From an uncultured Eubacteriales bacterium (GTDB taxonomy: Bacteria > Bacillota > Clostridia > Oscillospirales > Acutalibacteraceae): DNA of 64,000 nucleotides. The DNA is taken from contig CAKSSJ010000009.1 in NCBI GenBank assembly GCA_934488615.1, forward strand, positions 1-64,000, given 5' to 3'. The position numbers and the translations under genes are program-made. The first letter of the stretch is position 1. Each line of letters begins with the position of its first letter. Under the pieces are notes generated by a model. It saw only the letters and a list, made by a program, of their open reading frames with translations. It was not told where the DNA came from and ran no database searches. Below, in pieces: positions 7,116 to 15,746 of this stretch.

Positions 7116-9149
7116 TTATTTTTTAATTTTACACATCAGCTCGTCATAAAAATGAAGAAGCATTTTTTTGTAATAAACCTTTTGTGCATGAGGCTTCAAA
7201 ATGCAATAATGATATTTGTCAAAAGCAATTGCCTTTTTAAGAAGCTTTTTGTTCTTCGGGTTGGATACCACCGCGCTGTCGGCAATGCCGTTTTTTGCGG
7301 TAACTCTCAGTATAAAGCTTTCACCTGCGGGGCAAACGACGTCTATCGCTTCGCCGTTCAAGTCTGCTGAGCATTTTTCATTGTCGCACGAAATGGTATA
7401 CTCCCCGTCCGAGAGCTCGGGCATGTTATGCGCATACAAGAACAGCTTTGTCCGCTCCCCGTTCTCAACAATGCAGTCATAAACAAAGTTCTCTCTGTCG
7501 TCCGTCAGCTTGATGAATTCGGGAGAATTTTTTTCGTCCGCCGCAAACGCTTCAATCTCGGTAAGACCGGGAGCTTCGCCGTCCCAATCGGTTATCCTGA
7601 CTTTAAATAATCCGACATCCTTCATGTTCACGTCAATTACGGTCGCCGAGCCGTCGGGATTCAGCGGTCCCGTTTCGATAACACTGCCGTTGTCAAAGAC
7701 AAGCTCGGCATTGATTATGTTATCCGTCCGTGACGGGTTGTCATAGAGGCAAACCGTTTTGATATCCGATTTACCGTCAAGCTCGATCGCGATCTCTTTT
7801 TTGCCGTCATCATCGGTCGGGATCCATATTCCTCTGTCGGAATAGTCCGCAGAGTTCGGCACATACAGCCCCTTGATGACAGACATCGGAAATCCCCTGA
7901 GCCTATCCGTATCAAAGAGCTTGAAATCGTTCAGGACCTCCGCATTGCCCGAGCTCGCCGAAATTTTTGCATTGTAAAGAATCGAATCGGTTCTTCTGCG
8001 CCAGAAAACCTTGTCACCGTTTATAATTGATTCGGCATAATCGGTTGCGTCCTGCGATTTATAAAATGACAGAGCCTTGTAAACTGAGCTGTTCTCGATA
8101 AATCTCGTCGCCGCTTCGGCTGAAACGGGGAATCTGACCCTGTCGCGCCAATTAAAGCTGACATGCTTTTGCATATAGTCGGTTCGTCTCTCATTGACGG
8201 TTGAAAGCGGATTCAGCTTGAAGAAATCCTTCTCGGAGAAGAATGCCGTTTCATATGCAAAGCCCTTGTACACATTCGGGTGATAATCGCCGCTTTTAAG
8301 AATTTCCAACAGCGCCTCCTCGAAGAAAAGCGAGCAGGCAATGTGATCCGTGTGGCAATCATAATCTATGCAAAAAATATCTGTCGGCTTGAATTCTTCA
8401 ATAATATTTTTCATGTCGGCAACAATATTTTCGCGCTTATACTCCGCGCCGTCATTGTATGCGGAATGCTCCGCCAATGCGTAGGTCCTTGTCTTTCCCG
8501 AAGCGGAGCTGATAACCTTTCCCTCGGGCGAAGTGTAAATGTGTCCGTCGCCGTCATTCCAGCGGTCGCCGTAGCCCATAAAAATTATATTGTCACGGGG
8601 TATACCGTAAAAATCAGCGACATTCAGGCTCTCGTTCAGCCTTGTTTCTGCGCTGACCTCAAAATCCCCATTAGTGTAAAAGCAAATTCTTACGTCGCTT
8701 TTGTATCTGACATATTCCTCAATCATGCCGCCCATTAGGTTGATATCATCGTCCTGATGAGGAACAATAAGAAGCACGGATCTATCCGCATATATTTCCG
8801 CTTTGTCGTCCGTTCGGCTAATCGTTTTTTCGTCTCTTTTAAATTTTCGGCGTATTCCCTCAATTATCAGGAAGAAAGCCACAGCCGCAATCGGCACAAT
8901 AAGCAGATATATTTTTGTTTTTATAAAGGCTGCAATGATCGGAGACATAAAAAACGGCACAAGTATAATTTCAAGCTGATTTTCAAAGCTTTCGGCATGG
9001 ACAAAAAGCATCTCCGCCGCAACAAGCTCAGCGGTAAGCAGGCAGACCGCCCATAACGGATACAGTCCGCTGAAAACAACAAGCGAAAGAACAATTGCCA
9101 CAATTTCCGCCGCAATTATAACCGCAAAAGTAATCTTATTTTTCTTCAT
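7116..9149 (-). CDS. Membrane-anchored PIG-L family deacetylase
   Basis: PIG-L/LmbE enzymes are zinc-dependent and remove N-acetyl groups from GlcNAc-containing molecules. The metal motif PHQDDD is at residues 130-135 and a second motif, DCHTDH, follows in the same domain. Residues 1-97 form about four transmembrane helices, which is unusual because most relatives are soluble. The C-terminal 300 residues look like beta-sandwich domains (SDIKTVCLYDNPS and following), perhaps sugar-binding. I choose the ATG at 9149 over the longer 9299 start because residues from 9299 would overlap the promoter at 9184-9211. The product has 677 residues. It may modify a cell-surface glycan or glycolipid. Its promoter is divergent to the B12 operon promoter. 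Confidence 0.8.
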   Translation of the reverse strand: MKKNKITFAVIIAAEIVAIVLSLVVFSGLYPLWAVCLLTAELVAAEMLFVHAESFENQLEIILVPFFMSPIIAAFIKTKIYLLIVPIAAVAFFLIIEGIRRKFKRDEKTISRTDDKAEIYADRSVLLIVPHQDDDINLMGGMIEEYVRYKSDVRICFYTNGDFEVSAETRLNESLNVADFYGIPRDNIIFMGYGDRWNDGDGHIYTSPEGKVISSASGKTRTYALAEHSAYNDGAEYKRENIVADMKNIIEEFKPTDIFCIDYDCHTDHIACSLFFEEALLEILKSGDYHPNVYKGFAYETAFFSEKDFFKLNPLSTVNERRTDYMQKHVSFNWRDRVRFPVSAEAATRFIENSSVYKALSFYKSQDATDYAESIINGDKVFWRRRTDSILYNAKISASSGNAEVLNDFKLFDTDRLRGFPMSVIKGLYVPNSADYSDRGIWIPTDDDGKKEIAIELDGKSDIKTVCLYDNPSRTDNIINAELVFDNGSVIETGPLNPDGSATVIDVNMKDVGLFKVRITDWDGEAPGLTEIEAFAADEKNSPEFIKLTDDRENFVYDCIVENGERTKLFLYAHNMPELSDGEYTISCDNEKCSADLNGEAIDVVCPAGESFILRVTAKNGIADSAVVSNPKNKKLLKKAIAFDKYHYCILKPHAQKVYYKKMLLHFYDELMCKIKK

Positions 9150-9183
9150 TTTTTCACTGCCCGCCTTTTTGTATAATAATTTA

Positions 9184-9211
9184 ATTATACAATATAAATT
9201 CAAGTTGTCAA
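9184..9211 (-). promoter_or_regulatory. Promoter of the PIG-L deacetylase
   Basis: TTGACA, 16-nt spacer, TATAAT on the minus strand. The -10 to start-codon distance fits the ATG at 9149. Confidence 0.8.
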
Positions 9212-9216
9212 CTTTA

Positions 9217-9245
9217 TTGACATTGCAAGCAGAAAATGGTATCAT
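9217..9245 (+). promoter_or_regulatory. Promoter of the cobalamin-riboswitch operon
   Basis: TTGACA, 17-nt spacer, TATCAT on the plus strand. Transcription would start near 9252, just before the first riboswitch helix at 9256. Confidence 0.8.
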
Positions 9246-9255
9246 TGGTAAAACA

Positions 9256-9342
9256 GCATATCGGAGGGAAGTTCGGTGCAAATCCGTCGCAACAGCCATT
9301 ACCGTGATTGAAGCAATTCATAAGTCGGAATACCCGATACGC
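9256..9342 (+). promoter_or_regulatory. Cobalamin (B12) riboswitch
   Basis: The core reads GGAGGGAAGTTCGGTGCAAA followed by TCCGTCGCAACAGCC, and then ACCGTGA. The 3' B12 box is AAGTCGGAATACCC. The outer helix is TATCGG (9259-9264) with CCGATA (9334-9339). These are the conserved elements of the compact cobalamin riboswitch common in Clostridia (Rfam RF00174 group). It lies 105 nt upstream of the first gene of the operon, with a terminator hairpin between. In the family, bound cobalamin turns expression off, which fits an uptake operon. Confidence 0.88.
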
Positions 9343-9420
9343 TTTAATAAAATCTTTGGGCAGGAAAGTAATAATAAGCTGTATTTGTTTTGAAAGACGA
9401 ATACGGTTTGTAAACTTTTG

Positions 9421-9446
9421 CCGCCCGGAAAGGACGGTCTTTTTTT
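9421..9446 (+). terminator. Riboswitch expression-platform terminator
   Basis: CCGCCC (9421-9426) pairs with GGACGG (9432-9437) with one mismatch, followed by TCTTTTTTT. The U-run ends directly at the ATG of the next gene (9447). The stem also contains the only purine-rich stretch (AAAGGA) that could serve as its ribosome site, so the same hairpin could block both transcription and translation. Confidence 0.7.
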
Positions 9447-9698
9447 ATGTCGGAAAAGACAAAGGAAGAGTATCTTGATTTACTCAGAGCTGTTGCGAGC
9501 AAGGAAAAGCGCTTCCCGAAAAAGAGTGATTTCTCCGAGGACGATGTGAACCGAATAAAAGGCTTCTTCGGTCCTTGGCCGTGGGCGCTCGAAGCCGCAG
9601 GGCTTAAGGAATCGAAGCAGGAGGAGCGCAAGCAGCGCAACTACGAAAAAAGGCAGCGTTCAAAGGCGCGCAGAAAAGGAGAATCAAACAATGCTTAA
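9447..9698 (+). CDS. Small basic protein with an HNH-endonuclease-associated repeat
   Basis: The product has 83 residues. The segment around FGPWPWALEAAGLKE matches the pattern of the short DNA-binding repeat found beside HNH and homing endonucleases (FGxWxxALxAAGL). The C-terminal 25 residues are strongly basic (RKQRNYEKRQRSKARRKG). No nuclease domain is present. It is the first gene after the B12 riboswitch, its start codon abuts the terminator U-run, and its end overlaps the next gene by 8 nt, so it is translationally coupled. A role as DNA- or RNA-binding regulator, or as a leader peptide that couples translation to the riboswitch, is possible. Both are inference. Confidence 0.7.
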   Translation: MSEKTKEEYLDLLRAVASKEKRFPKKSDFSEDDVNRIKGFFGPWPWALEAAGLKESKQEERKQRNYEKRQRSKARRKGESNNA

Positions 9699-11898
9699 AA
9701 AGACAATTTCAATTTTAATTGCAATCATCATGGTGCTTTCGTGCATTTCGGTAACAGCGTTTGCCGAGGGTGCGATTGACGCAAGGGTCAAGGAATACCT
9801 TGCGGCACCCAGCCAGTACACAAACAATCCGATGTTCGGCGCCAAAATTGACGGTACGCTTTCGGGCAAGGCAACCACAACGTCGCTTGGCAACTTCGGC
9901 GGCTACGTTATCTATGAGTTCAATAACAAAATAGAAAACAGCGATAAGCACCGCTACGGTATCGACTTCATGATCTCGGGCAACGCATTCAATGCCGCCG
10001 CAACCACTCAGGAGCCCGGTCAGGTCTGGGTTTCTCAGGACGGCACAGCATGGTATGCGCTCGCAGGCAGTGAGCACTACGAGGACGAGACAAACTGGGA
10101 CTACAGCGTTACATATCAGAAAACCAAGACAAACACCTCGACCTATGTTGACAGCCTCGGCGAGAGCGGCAATGTCTGCTCAAGATCGCCCTATCCTCTC
10201 AAAGCGAACTATCCGACGGTTGATTTTGACGAGAACAGTCTAACTCTCTCGGGTATTCTTCTCAGAAAGAACCTCACCCCGTCAACCGCAAACGGAATTC
10301 TGACCTCATTCGGCTATGTTGACGCTTTGAGCTGGAAGATGAGCGATCTCCCCGTTAATCCTTATGTTGAGAATCCTCAGCAGAACGCCAAGGACGGTCA
10401 GTTTGATATCTCATGGGCAGTTGACAAGGACGGCATGCCCATTCACCTTGACTGGGTCAAGTATGTTAAGGTTCAGACCGCAACCTTCATCGACGGCGGC
10501 GCTTTCGGCGAAAAATCAACGGAGATCAACTGTGTTAATCTTGCTTCCGATGAGGATTTTACAAACGACAAGACAAACGTTGAGATCACCGTAAACGGCA
10601 AAAAGGTTGAGTTTGACTCAAACAGCTTTGCAAAGCTTGATGATCTCGGCAAGGGCGTTGACGTCAAGGTAAATGCGGAGAATTCAAATATTTACATTAA
10701 CAACGAGAGAACAGACGAGAAGCTTTTTGCAGAAGCGCCCGCAAAGGGTCTTGTCCGTGTAATCGTTCAGACGGGCGACGGCGAAGCTCAGATCTTCATG
10801 CTTGACGTCAGCTCGGCTCTCCCCGAGAGTGAGCTTAAGCTTTCGGAAAGTTCACTCGAAATTCAGAAGTACGAGTCGGCTCAGCTCAAAGCAAATCTCA
10901 AGGACGTGACATGGACCTCCTCAAACGAGGAAATTGCATACGTTGACAAGGACGGCAGAGTTTACACGATCAGCGAGGGCACAGCAACAATAACCGCAAC
11001 CTCTCCCAAGGGTCAGACCGCAGAATGTGTTGTAACGGTTCTTCCCAAGAAAAACGCAGAAACCGTCAGCGTTACATTCAGTGTTTCCGACGGCACAATC
11101 ATCATAGCTCCCGAAGCCCTCGAGGTTGAGGCAGGCATCGCAAAGGCTTACGGCTATCAGGTAGCCTCGGTTGACCACAACGGCAACAGGGTTGAGGGCG
11201 CAACGGTTATGGACGCGATAGTAGCCGCTCACAAGGCATATTACGGCGATGAATTCACAAGAAGCACCGCAGAAAATTATCTTGACATGAGCAGCAGCTT
11301 CATCAGAAAATCGTTTGGCAGAAGCACATCGGCTTGCGGCTTCACGGTCAACGGAACAATGCCCAACGACGGAATTATCAATCCCTCCTACGGCACACCG
11401 ACGGGTTATGCCTGCGACACTGCAACGATCGCTGACGGCGACAGTATTTCATATTTCTTCTATCAGGATACAAGATATTACAGCGATATGTTTGCCGAAT
11501 TCAGCTCTGATAATTATACCGTCTCGGCAGGCAAAAAGCTCAAGGTCAACATCAAGGGCTACTCCCTCATGGAGCACGGTCTCAGTGATATTGACACGGT
11601 CAGGGCAAATTACATGACCAACCTCAAGGACGTTGATATCTATCTCTATGAGAATGGCGAGCTTAAAAAGCTTGCAACGACCGACAAAAAGGGCAACGCA
11701 AAAATTAAATTCACCGAAGAGGGCGAATACACCCTCGTTGCCGTCAGAAGCTCCGGCAGCGAAGAGGAGCCGACGGTCGTTGCCTATTCAAAGGTAACGG
11801 TGACGGCAAAAAAAGATCTTTTCATCGTTCGTATGTTCAAGGCAGTCTATAATTTTATTGTAAAGGTCATTAACAAAATTTTTGATGGGATGTGCTGA
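9691..11898 (+). CDS. Secreted Ig-like/DUF4430-like protein of the B12 operon
   Basis: The product has 735 residues. Residues 1-25 are a signal peptide (ending AFA). An N-terminal beta-rich domain follows (GQVWVSQDGTAWYAL is typical of discoidin-like surface domains). Residues about 380-450 are a BIG2 Ig-like domain (VTWTSSNEEIAYVDKDG, then GTATITATS). Residues about 455-585 (VMDAIVAAHKAYYGDEF, then CGFTVNG, then ADGDSISYFFYQD) look like the DUF4430 fold, which is related to the C-terminal domain of transcobalamin. A further Ig-like domain and a hydrophobic amphipathic tail (FIVRMFKAVYNFIVKVINK) end the protein. AAAAGGAG lies 9 nt before the ATG. There is no LPxTG signal; the tail may hold it at the membrane. 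I infer a surface cobalamin or cobinamide binder. Confidence 0.82.
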   Translation: MLKKTISILIAIIMVLSCISVTAFAEGAIDARVKEYLAAPSQYTNNPMFGAKIDGTLSGKATTTSLGNFGGYVIYEFNNKIENSDKHRYGIDFMISGNAFNAAATTQEPGQVWVSQDGTAWYALAGSEHYEDETNWDYSVTYQKTKTNTSTYVDSLGESGNVCSRSPYPLKANYPTVDFDENSLTLSGILLRKNLTPSTANGILTSFGYVDALSWKMSDLPVNPYVENPQQNAKDGQFDISWAVDKDGMPIHLDWVKYVKVQTATFIDGGAFGEKSTEINCVNLASDEDFTNDKTNVEITVNGKKVEFDSNSFAKLDDLGKGVDVKVNAENSNIYINNERTDEKLFAEAPAKGLVRVIVQTGDGEAQIFMLDVSSALPESELKLSESSLEIQKYESAQLKANLKDVTWTSSNEEIAYVDKDGRVYTISEGTATITATSPKGQTAECVVTVLPKKNAETVSVTFSVSDGTIIIAPEALEVEAGIAKAYGYQVASVDHNGNRVEGATVMDAIVAAHKAYYGDEFTRSTAENYLDMSSSFIRKSFGRSTSACGFTVNGTMPNDGIINPSYGTPTGYACDTATIADGDSISYFFYQDTRYYSDMFAEFSSDNYTVSAGKKLKVNIKGYSLMEHGLSDIDTVRANYMTNLKDVDIYLYENGELKKLATTDKKGNAKIKFTEEGEYTLVAVRSSGSEEEPTVVAYSKVTVTAKKDLFIVRMFKAVYNFIVKVINKIFDGMC

Positions 11899-11901
11899 TA
11901 A

Positions 11902-13242
11902 ATGAAGCTTAAAAGAATTCTTTGTGCCGCTCTTTGCGCACTGCTTCTCATTTCTCCCGTTCAGGTATTTGCGGCAGCAACATATGTTTCCGATTTGCAG
12001 ATCGTTTCGTGCAAAACTCCCGTGTCCGCAGAGGACACGGAGCTTGCATGGGCTGTCAAACTCGGCACCTCGTATAAAAATGCTCCGAGCACTCAAGTTG
12101 TTGTCGGCGACACGCTGATAGTCATGAGCGGCAAAAAGCTCATGAAGCTCAATATCAAGAACGGCAAAACGGTCAAATCCGCCGACATGGTCGATATGCC
12201 GAGCTACGGCTATACTCCGCCCGTTTACGTTGACGGTGTTATCTACTGTCCGCTCGACAACGCAAAAATTCAGGCATTTGACTGCAAAACGATGAAGTCA
12301 TTGTGGGTCTATTCCGACCCCCTCGGCGGTCAGTCGCTGACCCCGATAACCTACAGCGACGGCTGTATTTACACAGGCTTCTGGAACGATGAGGACAGAA
12401 AAGCTAACTATGTTTGCATAAACGTCACAGACGAGAATAAAAAAGAAACGCATGAGGCAAAAAAAGCTACATGGACCTACACAAGCCTCGGCGGCTTCTA
12501 CTGGGCAGGCTGTGCCGCAGTCGGCGATAACGTTGTTTTCGGCTGTGATGACGGAACGATCTATGCCAACAAAAATTCAAAGGCAGTTTCAGTCAACAAA
12601 AAGACAGGAAAGCTTGTCGATACTCTCTCAATAATCGGCGACCAGCGTTCGTCAATGACCTATCGGAACGGAACGCTTTATTTCACGACCAAGGCGGGAT
12701 ATCTTTACAGCGTAAAGCTCAACGCAAACGGAACGTTCAACGATTCCTCCGTTAAGCGTCTTTCGCTCGGCGGAGCCTCGACCTCAACGCCGCTGATCTA
12801 TAACGACAGACTTTATCTCGGCGTCCAGGGCAAGGGCTTCGGGGCAGGATATTTCAAGGTGATCGACGCAAACAAGCTGACCGTTATTTATTCGGCACAG
12901 ACAAAGGGCTATCCTCAGGGCAAATTTCTTTTGAGCGACGCTTATCTCAAGGACACGGGCAAGGTCAATATCTATATCACCTACAATTCCGCCCCCGGCG
13001 GAGTGACAATGTTCAAGGATTCGGCAGGTCAGACCAAGGCGGACATGCAGGAGCTTTACGCTCCCGCGGGCGACATGAGCAACTACTGTATCAGCTCAAT
13101 AGTTGCCGACGAAAACGGAACGATTTTTTATAAAAACGATTCGGGCTACATTTTTGCCCTGCGTAATAAGACAGAAAAGGTTTCGTTTTTCAAAAGAATT
13201 ATAAACGCTATTGTCAGCTTTTTCAAAAAGCTTTTCGGGTAA
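11902..13242 (+). CDS. Secreted PQQ-like beta-propeller protein of the B12 operon
   Basis: The product has 446 residues with a signal peptide (residues 1-25, ending VFAAA). The body is a series of propeller blades of the PQQ type, for example GDTLIVMSGKKLMKLNIKNG, GVIYCPLDNAKIQAFDCKT and GTLYFTTKAGYLYSV, each with a Y-x-F or a D-x-x-T-G-K turn. No catalytic motif is visible. The C-terminus is an amphipathic tail (SFFKRIINAIVSFFKKLFG). It starts 3 nt after the previous stop and is followed 6 nt later by ecfT, so it is in the B12 operon. BtuG of Bacteroidota, a surface B12-binding lipoprotein, is also a beta-propeller; a similar capture role is inferred from context only. Confidence 0.82.
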   Translation: MKLKRILCAALCALLLISPVQVFAAATYVSDLQIVSCKTPVSAEDTELAWAVKLGTSYKNAPSTQVVVGDTLIVMSGKKLMKLNIKNGKTVKSADMVDMPSYGYTPPVYVDGVIYCPLDNAKIQAFDCKTMKSLWVYSDPLGGQSLTPITYSDGCIYTGFWNDEDRKANYVCINVTDENKKETHEAKKATWTYTSLGGFYWAGCAAVGDNVVFGCDDGTIYANKNSKAVSVNKKTGKLVDTLSIIGDQRSSMTYRNGTLYFTTKAGYLYSVKLNANGTFNDSSVKRLSLGGASTSTPLIYNDRLYLGVQGKGFGAGYFKVIDANKLTVIYSAQTKGYPQGKFLLSDAYLKDTGKVNIYITYNSAPGGVTMFKDSAGQTKADMQELYAPAGDMSNYCISSIVADENGTIFYKNDSGYIFALRNKTEKVSFFKRIINAIVSFFKKLFG

Positions 13243-13248
13243 AAAAAT

Positions 13249-14187
13249 ATGGGATTCAAAGGATATCATCCGCTTGTAAATGTGGCATTTTTTATAAGCA
13301 TTATCACATTCGGCATGCTGCTCAGGCATCCCGTTTATCTTGTCATATCCTTTGTATCCTCAATGGCGTACTATCTGAAGCTTTCGGGGAAGAACGGAAG
13401 AAAAACCGTCTTTCGTTTTCTTCTCCCGATGCTTCTTTTTGTTGTTATCATCAATTCTTTTTTCAATCATTACGGAGTTACAACGCTTTTCGTTTTGCCC
13501 TCGGGCAACAATTTTACGTTTGAAGCTCTCGTCATGGGCTTCGTTTCGGGAATCACCGTCGTTTCGGTAATTCAATGGTTCTTCTGCTACAACGAGGTTG
13601 TGACAGAGGATAAATTCATGCACATTTTCGGCAGAATTTTGCCAAAGGGTGCGCTTGTTGTTTCAATGACGCTCCGCTTTGTTCCGCTCTATCGCCGCCG
13701 CTATAAGGAAATTTCGCAGGCGAGGAAATGCATTGTACAAGACGGCTCAAACAATTTCATTGCCAAGATGAAAAACACCTTCAAAAATATCGGAATACTT
13801 GTTTCATGGAGCTTTGAGAATGCGATCGAAGCTGCCGACTCCATGAAAGCAAGGGGCTACGGCCTCAAGGGCAGAACCTATTACTCAAGATTTCAATGGC
13901 ATACGGGCGATACTCTCGCGATCATTCCGCTCGCACTGTTCGATGCCTTAATTATATCGGGACTTGTCGGCAATTCGGCTTACTGCATTTACAATCCGTA
14001 TGTGATAATAAATTCGCCGTCCGAAAGCGGCACGACTTACATCATAAACGAGCTGAATTTAACAATAAATCCGTTCACTTTTCTATCAATAATTTCACTA
14101 ATTTCTTTCACCTTCCTTTGCTTTTTACCGCTCATAATTGATTTAAAGGAGGATATCAGATGGCGCAGATTACAATTAAAAATTTAA
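13249..14187 (+). CDS. ecfT: ECF transporter transmembrane subunit EcfT
   Basis: EcfT couples the ATPases to the substrate-binding S subunit in energy-coupling-factor vitamin importers. The product has 312 residues with several membrane helices (10-42, 55-75, 93-113, 220-245, 275-300). The coupling helix motif Ala-Arg-Gly is at residues 201-203 (SMKARGYG), preceded by the amphipathic stretch ISQARKC. The ribosome site is poor, so translation may depend on coupling to the propeller gene 6 nt upstream. It overlaps the ATPase gene by 28 nt. Confidence 0.9.
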   Translation: MGFKGYHPLVNVAFFISIITFGMLLRHPVYLVISFVSSMAYYLKLSGKNGRKTVFRFLLPMLLFVVIINSFFNHYGVTTLFVLPSGNNFTFEALVMGFVSGITVVSVIQWFFCYNEVVTEDKFMHIFGRILPKGALVVSMTLRFVPLYRRRYKEISQARKCIVQDGSNNFIAKMKNTFKNIGILVSWSFENAIEAADSMKARGYGLKGRTYYSRFQWHTGDTLAIIPLALFDALIISGLVGNSAYCIYNPYVIINSPSESGTTYIINELNLTINPFTFLSIISLISFTFLCFLPLIIDLKEDIRWRRLQLKI

Positions 14188-15746
14188 GCTTCCGATATGC
14201 CCTCGGAGACAAGAATTGTCTTGAAAAAATTAACATGGAAATAAATGACGGCGAATTTGTTATTCTCTGCGGAAAAAGCGGCTGCGGCAAGACCACATTG
14301 CTTCGTCAGCTCAAGCCTGCCATCACTCCGACGGGCAAGCGCAAGGGGGAAATTCTTTTCAACGGCGCCGAGCTTGACAAAGCAAACCTGAGAACGCAGT
14401 CAGAAAAAATCGGCTTTGTCATGCAGAATCCCGAAAGCCAGATCGTCACGGACAAGGTGTGGCATGAGCTTGCGTTCGGACTTGAAAATCTCGGAATGAA
14501 AACGGCGGAAATCCGCCTGAGAGTTGCCGAGATGGCTTCATACTTTGGAATTGACGATTGGTTTGATAAAAAAACAAACGAGCTCTCGGGCGGTCAGAAG
14601 CAGATACTCAACCTTGCCGCAGTCATGGCAATGCACCCCGATGTTCTTATCCTCGACGAGCCGACCTCACGGCTTGACCCTATCGCCGCCGAGCGATTCC
14701 TTGAAACCGTCAATAAAATCAACAAGGATCTCGGCGTTACAGTAATCATAACCGAGCACAGGCTGGAGAATATTTTTTCCTTTGCAGACAGAATCGTTGT
14801 AATGGACGGCGGAAAAATTATTGCCGACGGTGAGCCGAAAAAAATCGGAGAAATTGCAAACGAATTACCCGAGCTTGTTAAGCTGAGCCTGCCGACCGCG
14901 ATGAAAATTTTCTCCGCGGCAAACGGAAAAGGTGAAGCTCCCGTTTGCGTCCGTGACGGAAGAAGCTGGCTCAAAAATCAAAATATTTCTTGTAAAAAAA
15001 TTGAGAGAAAAAATAAAATTTTCAGCGAAAAAAATGCAATAGAATTAAAAAATATTTCGTTCAGATACGAGAAAAATTCCGACGATGTTTTAAGCTCTTT
15101 AAGCTTAAAAATTCCGCAGGGCTGTGTGTTCGCCTTGCTCGGCGGAAACGGTGCAGGCAAATCAACTCTTTTCAAGGTTATTGTCGGAACTGAGAAGCCC
15201 TACAACGGTAAAATAAAAATTAACGGCTCCGTTGCCGCAATGCCGCAGGAGGTCCAAACACTCTTCGCTTCTAGGACAGCAAAAGAAGATCTCGGAGAAA
15301 TGTCGCAGGACGTTGAAAAAATAAAAAAGGTTGCCGAGCTTATGCAAATTGAAAACCTTTTTGAAAGCCACCCGTTCGACCTCAGCGGCGGAGAGCAACA
15401 GCGCCTTGCCGTTGCCAAGCTTCTTCTTTGCGAGCGCGACATTTACTTTTTTGACGAACCGACCAAGGGCATGGACGCGGAATTCAAAAAGATTTTTTCG
15501 GAAATTTTGTCCGAGCTCAAAGCAAAAAATAAAACGGTAATTATCATCTCGCACGACATAGATTTTTGCGCCGAGAATGCGGAGCTTTGTGCAATGCTTT
15601 TTGACAAAAATATTTCCGCAGTCAGCCCGACCGATGAATTTTTTGACGGCAACCGTTTTTACACGACCTCTGCAAATAAAATTTCAAAGGGATTTATTGA
15701 CGGCGCAATAACGGACAAGGATGTGATCGAATGTCTAAAAAAATAA
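14160..15746 (+). CDS. ecfA: ECF transporter ATPase, two nucleotide-binding domains fused
   Basis: The product has 528 residues and carries two complete ABC domains. Domain 1 has Walker A GKSGCGKTT (residues 38-46), signature LSGGQKQ and Walker B LILDEPTSRLDP. Domain 2 has GGNGAGKST, LSGGEQQRL and FFDEPTKGMD. In most Firmicutes EcfA and EcfA' are separate genes; here they are one chain, as in some vitamin-specific ECF systems. AAAGGAGG lies 7 nt before the ATG. The gene overlaps ecfT by 28 nt and the S-component gene by 16 nt, which points to stoichiometric production of one dedicated transporter. Confidence 0.93.
   Translation: MAQITIKNLSFRYALGDKNCLEKINMEINDGEFVILCGKSGCGKTTLLRQLKPAITPTGKRKGEILFNGAELDKANLRTQSEKIGFVMQNPESQIVTDKVWHELAFGLENLGMKTAEIRLRVAEMASYFGIDDWFDKKTNELSGGQKQILNLAAVMAMHPDVLILDEPTSRLDPIAAERFLETVNKINKDLGVTVIITEHRLENIFSFADRIVVMDGGKIIADGEPKKIGEIANELPELVKLSLPTAMKIFSAANGKGEAPVCVRDGRSWLKNQNISCKKIERKNKIFSEKNAIELKNISFRYEKNSDDVLSSLSLKIPQGCVFALLGGNGAGKSTLFKVIVGTEKPYNGKIKINGSVAAMPQEVQTLFASRTAKEDLGEMSQDVEKIKKVAELMQIENLFESHPFDLSGGEQQRLAVAKLLLCERDIYFFDEPTKGMDAEFKKIFSEILSELKAKNKTVIIISHDIDFCAENAELCAMLFDKNISAVSPTDEFFDGNRFYTTSANKISKGFIDGAITDKDVIECLKK

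Noticed and set aside
9150..9299. N-terminal extension of the PIG-L protein
   Set aside because: It overlaps the PIG-L promoter and part of the riboswitch, and reads as random residues.
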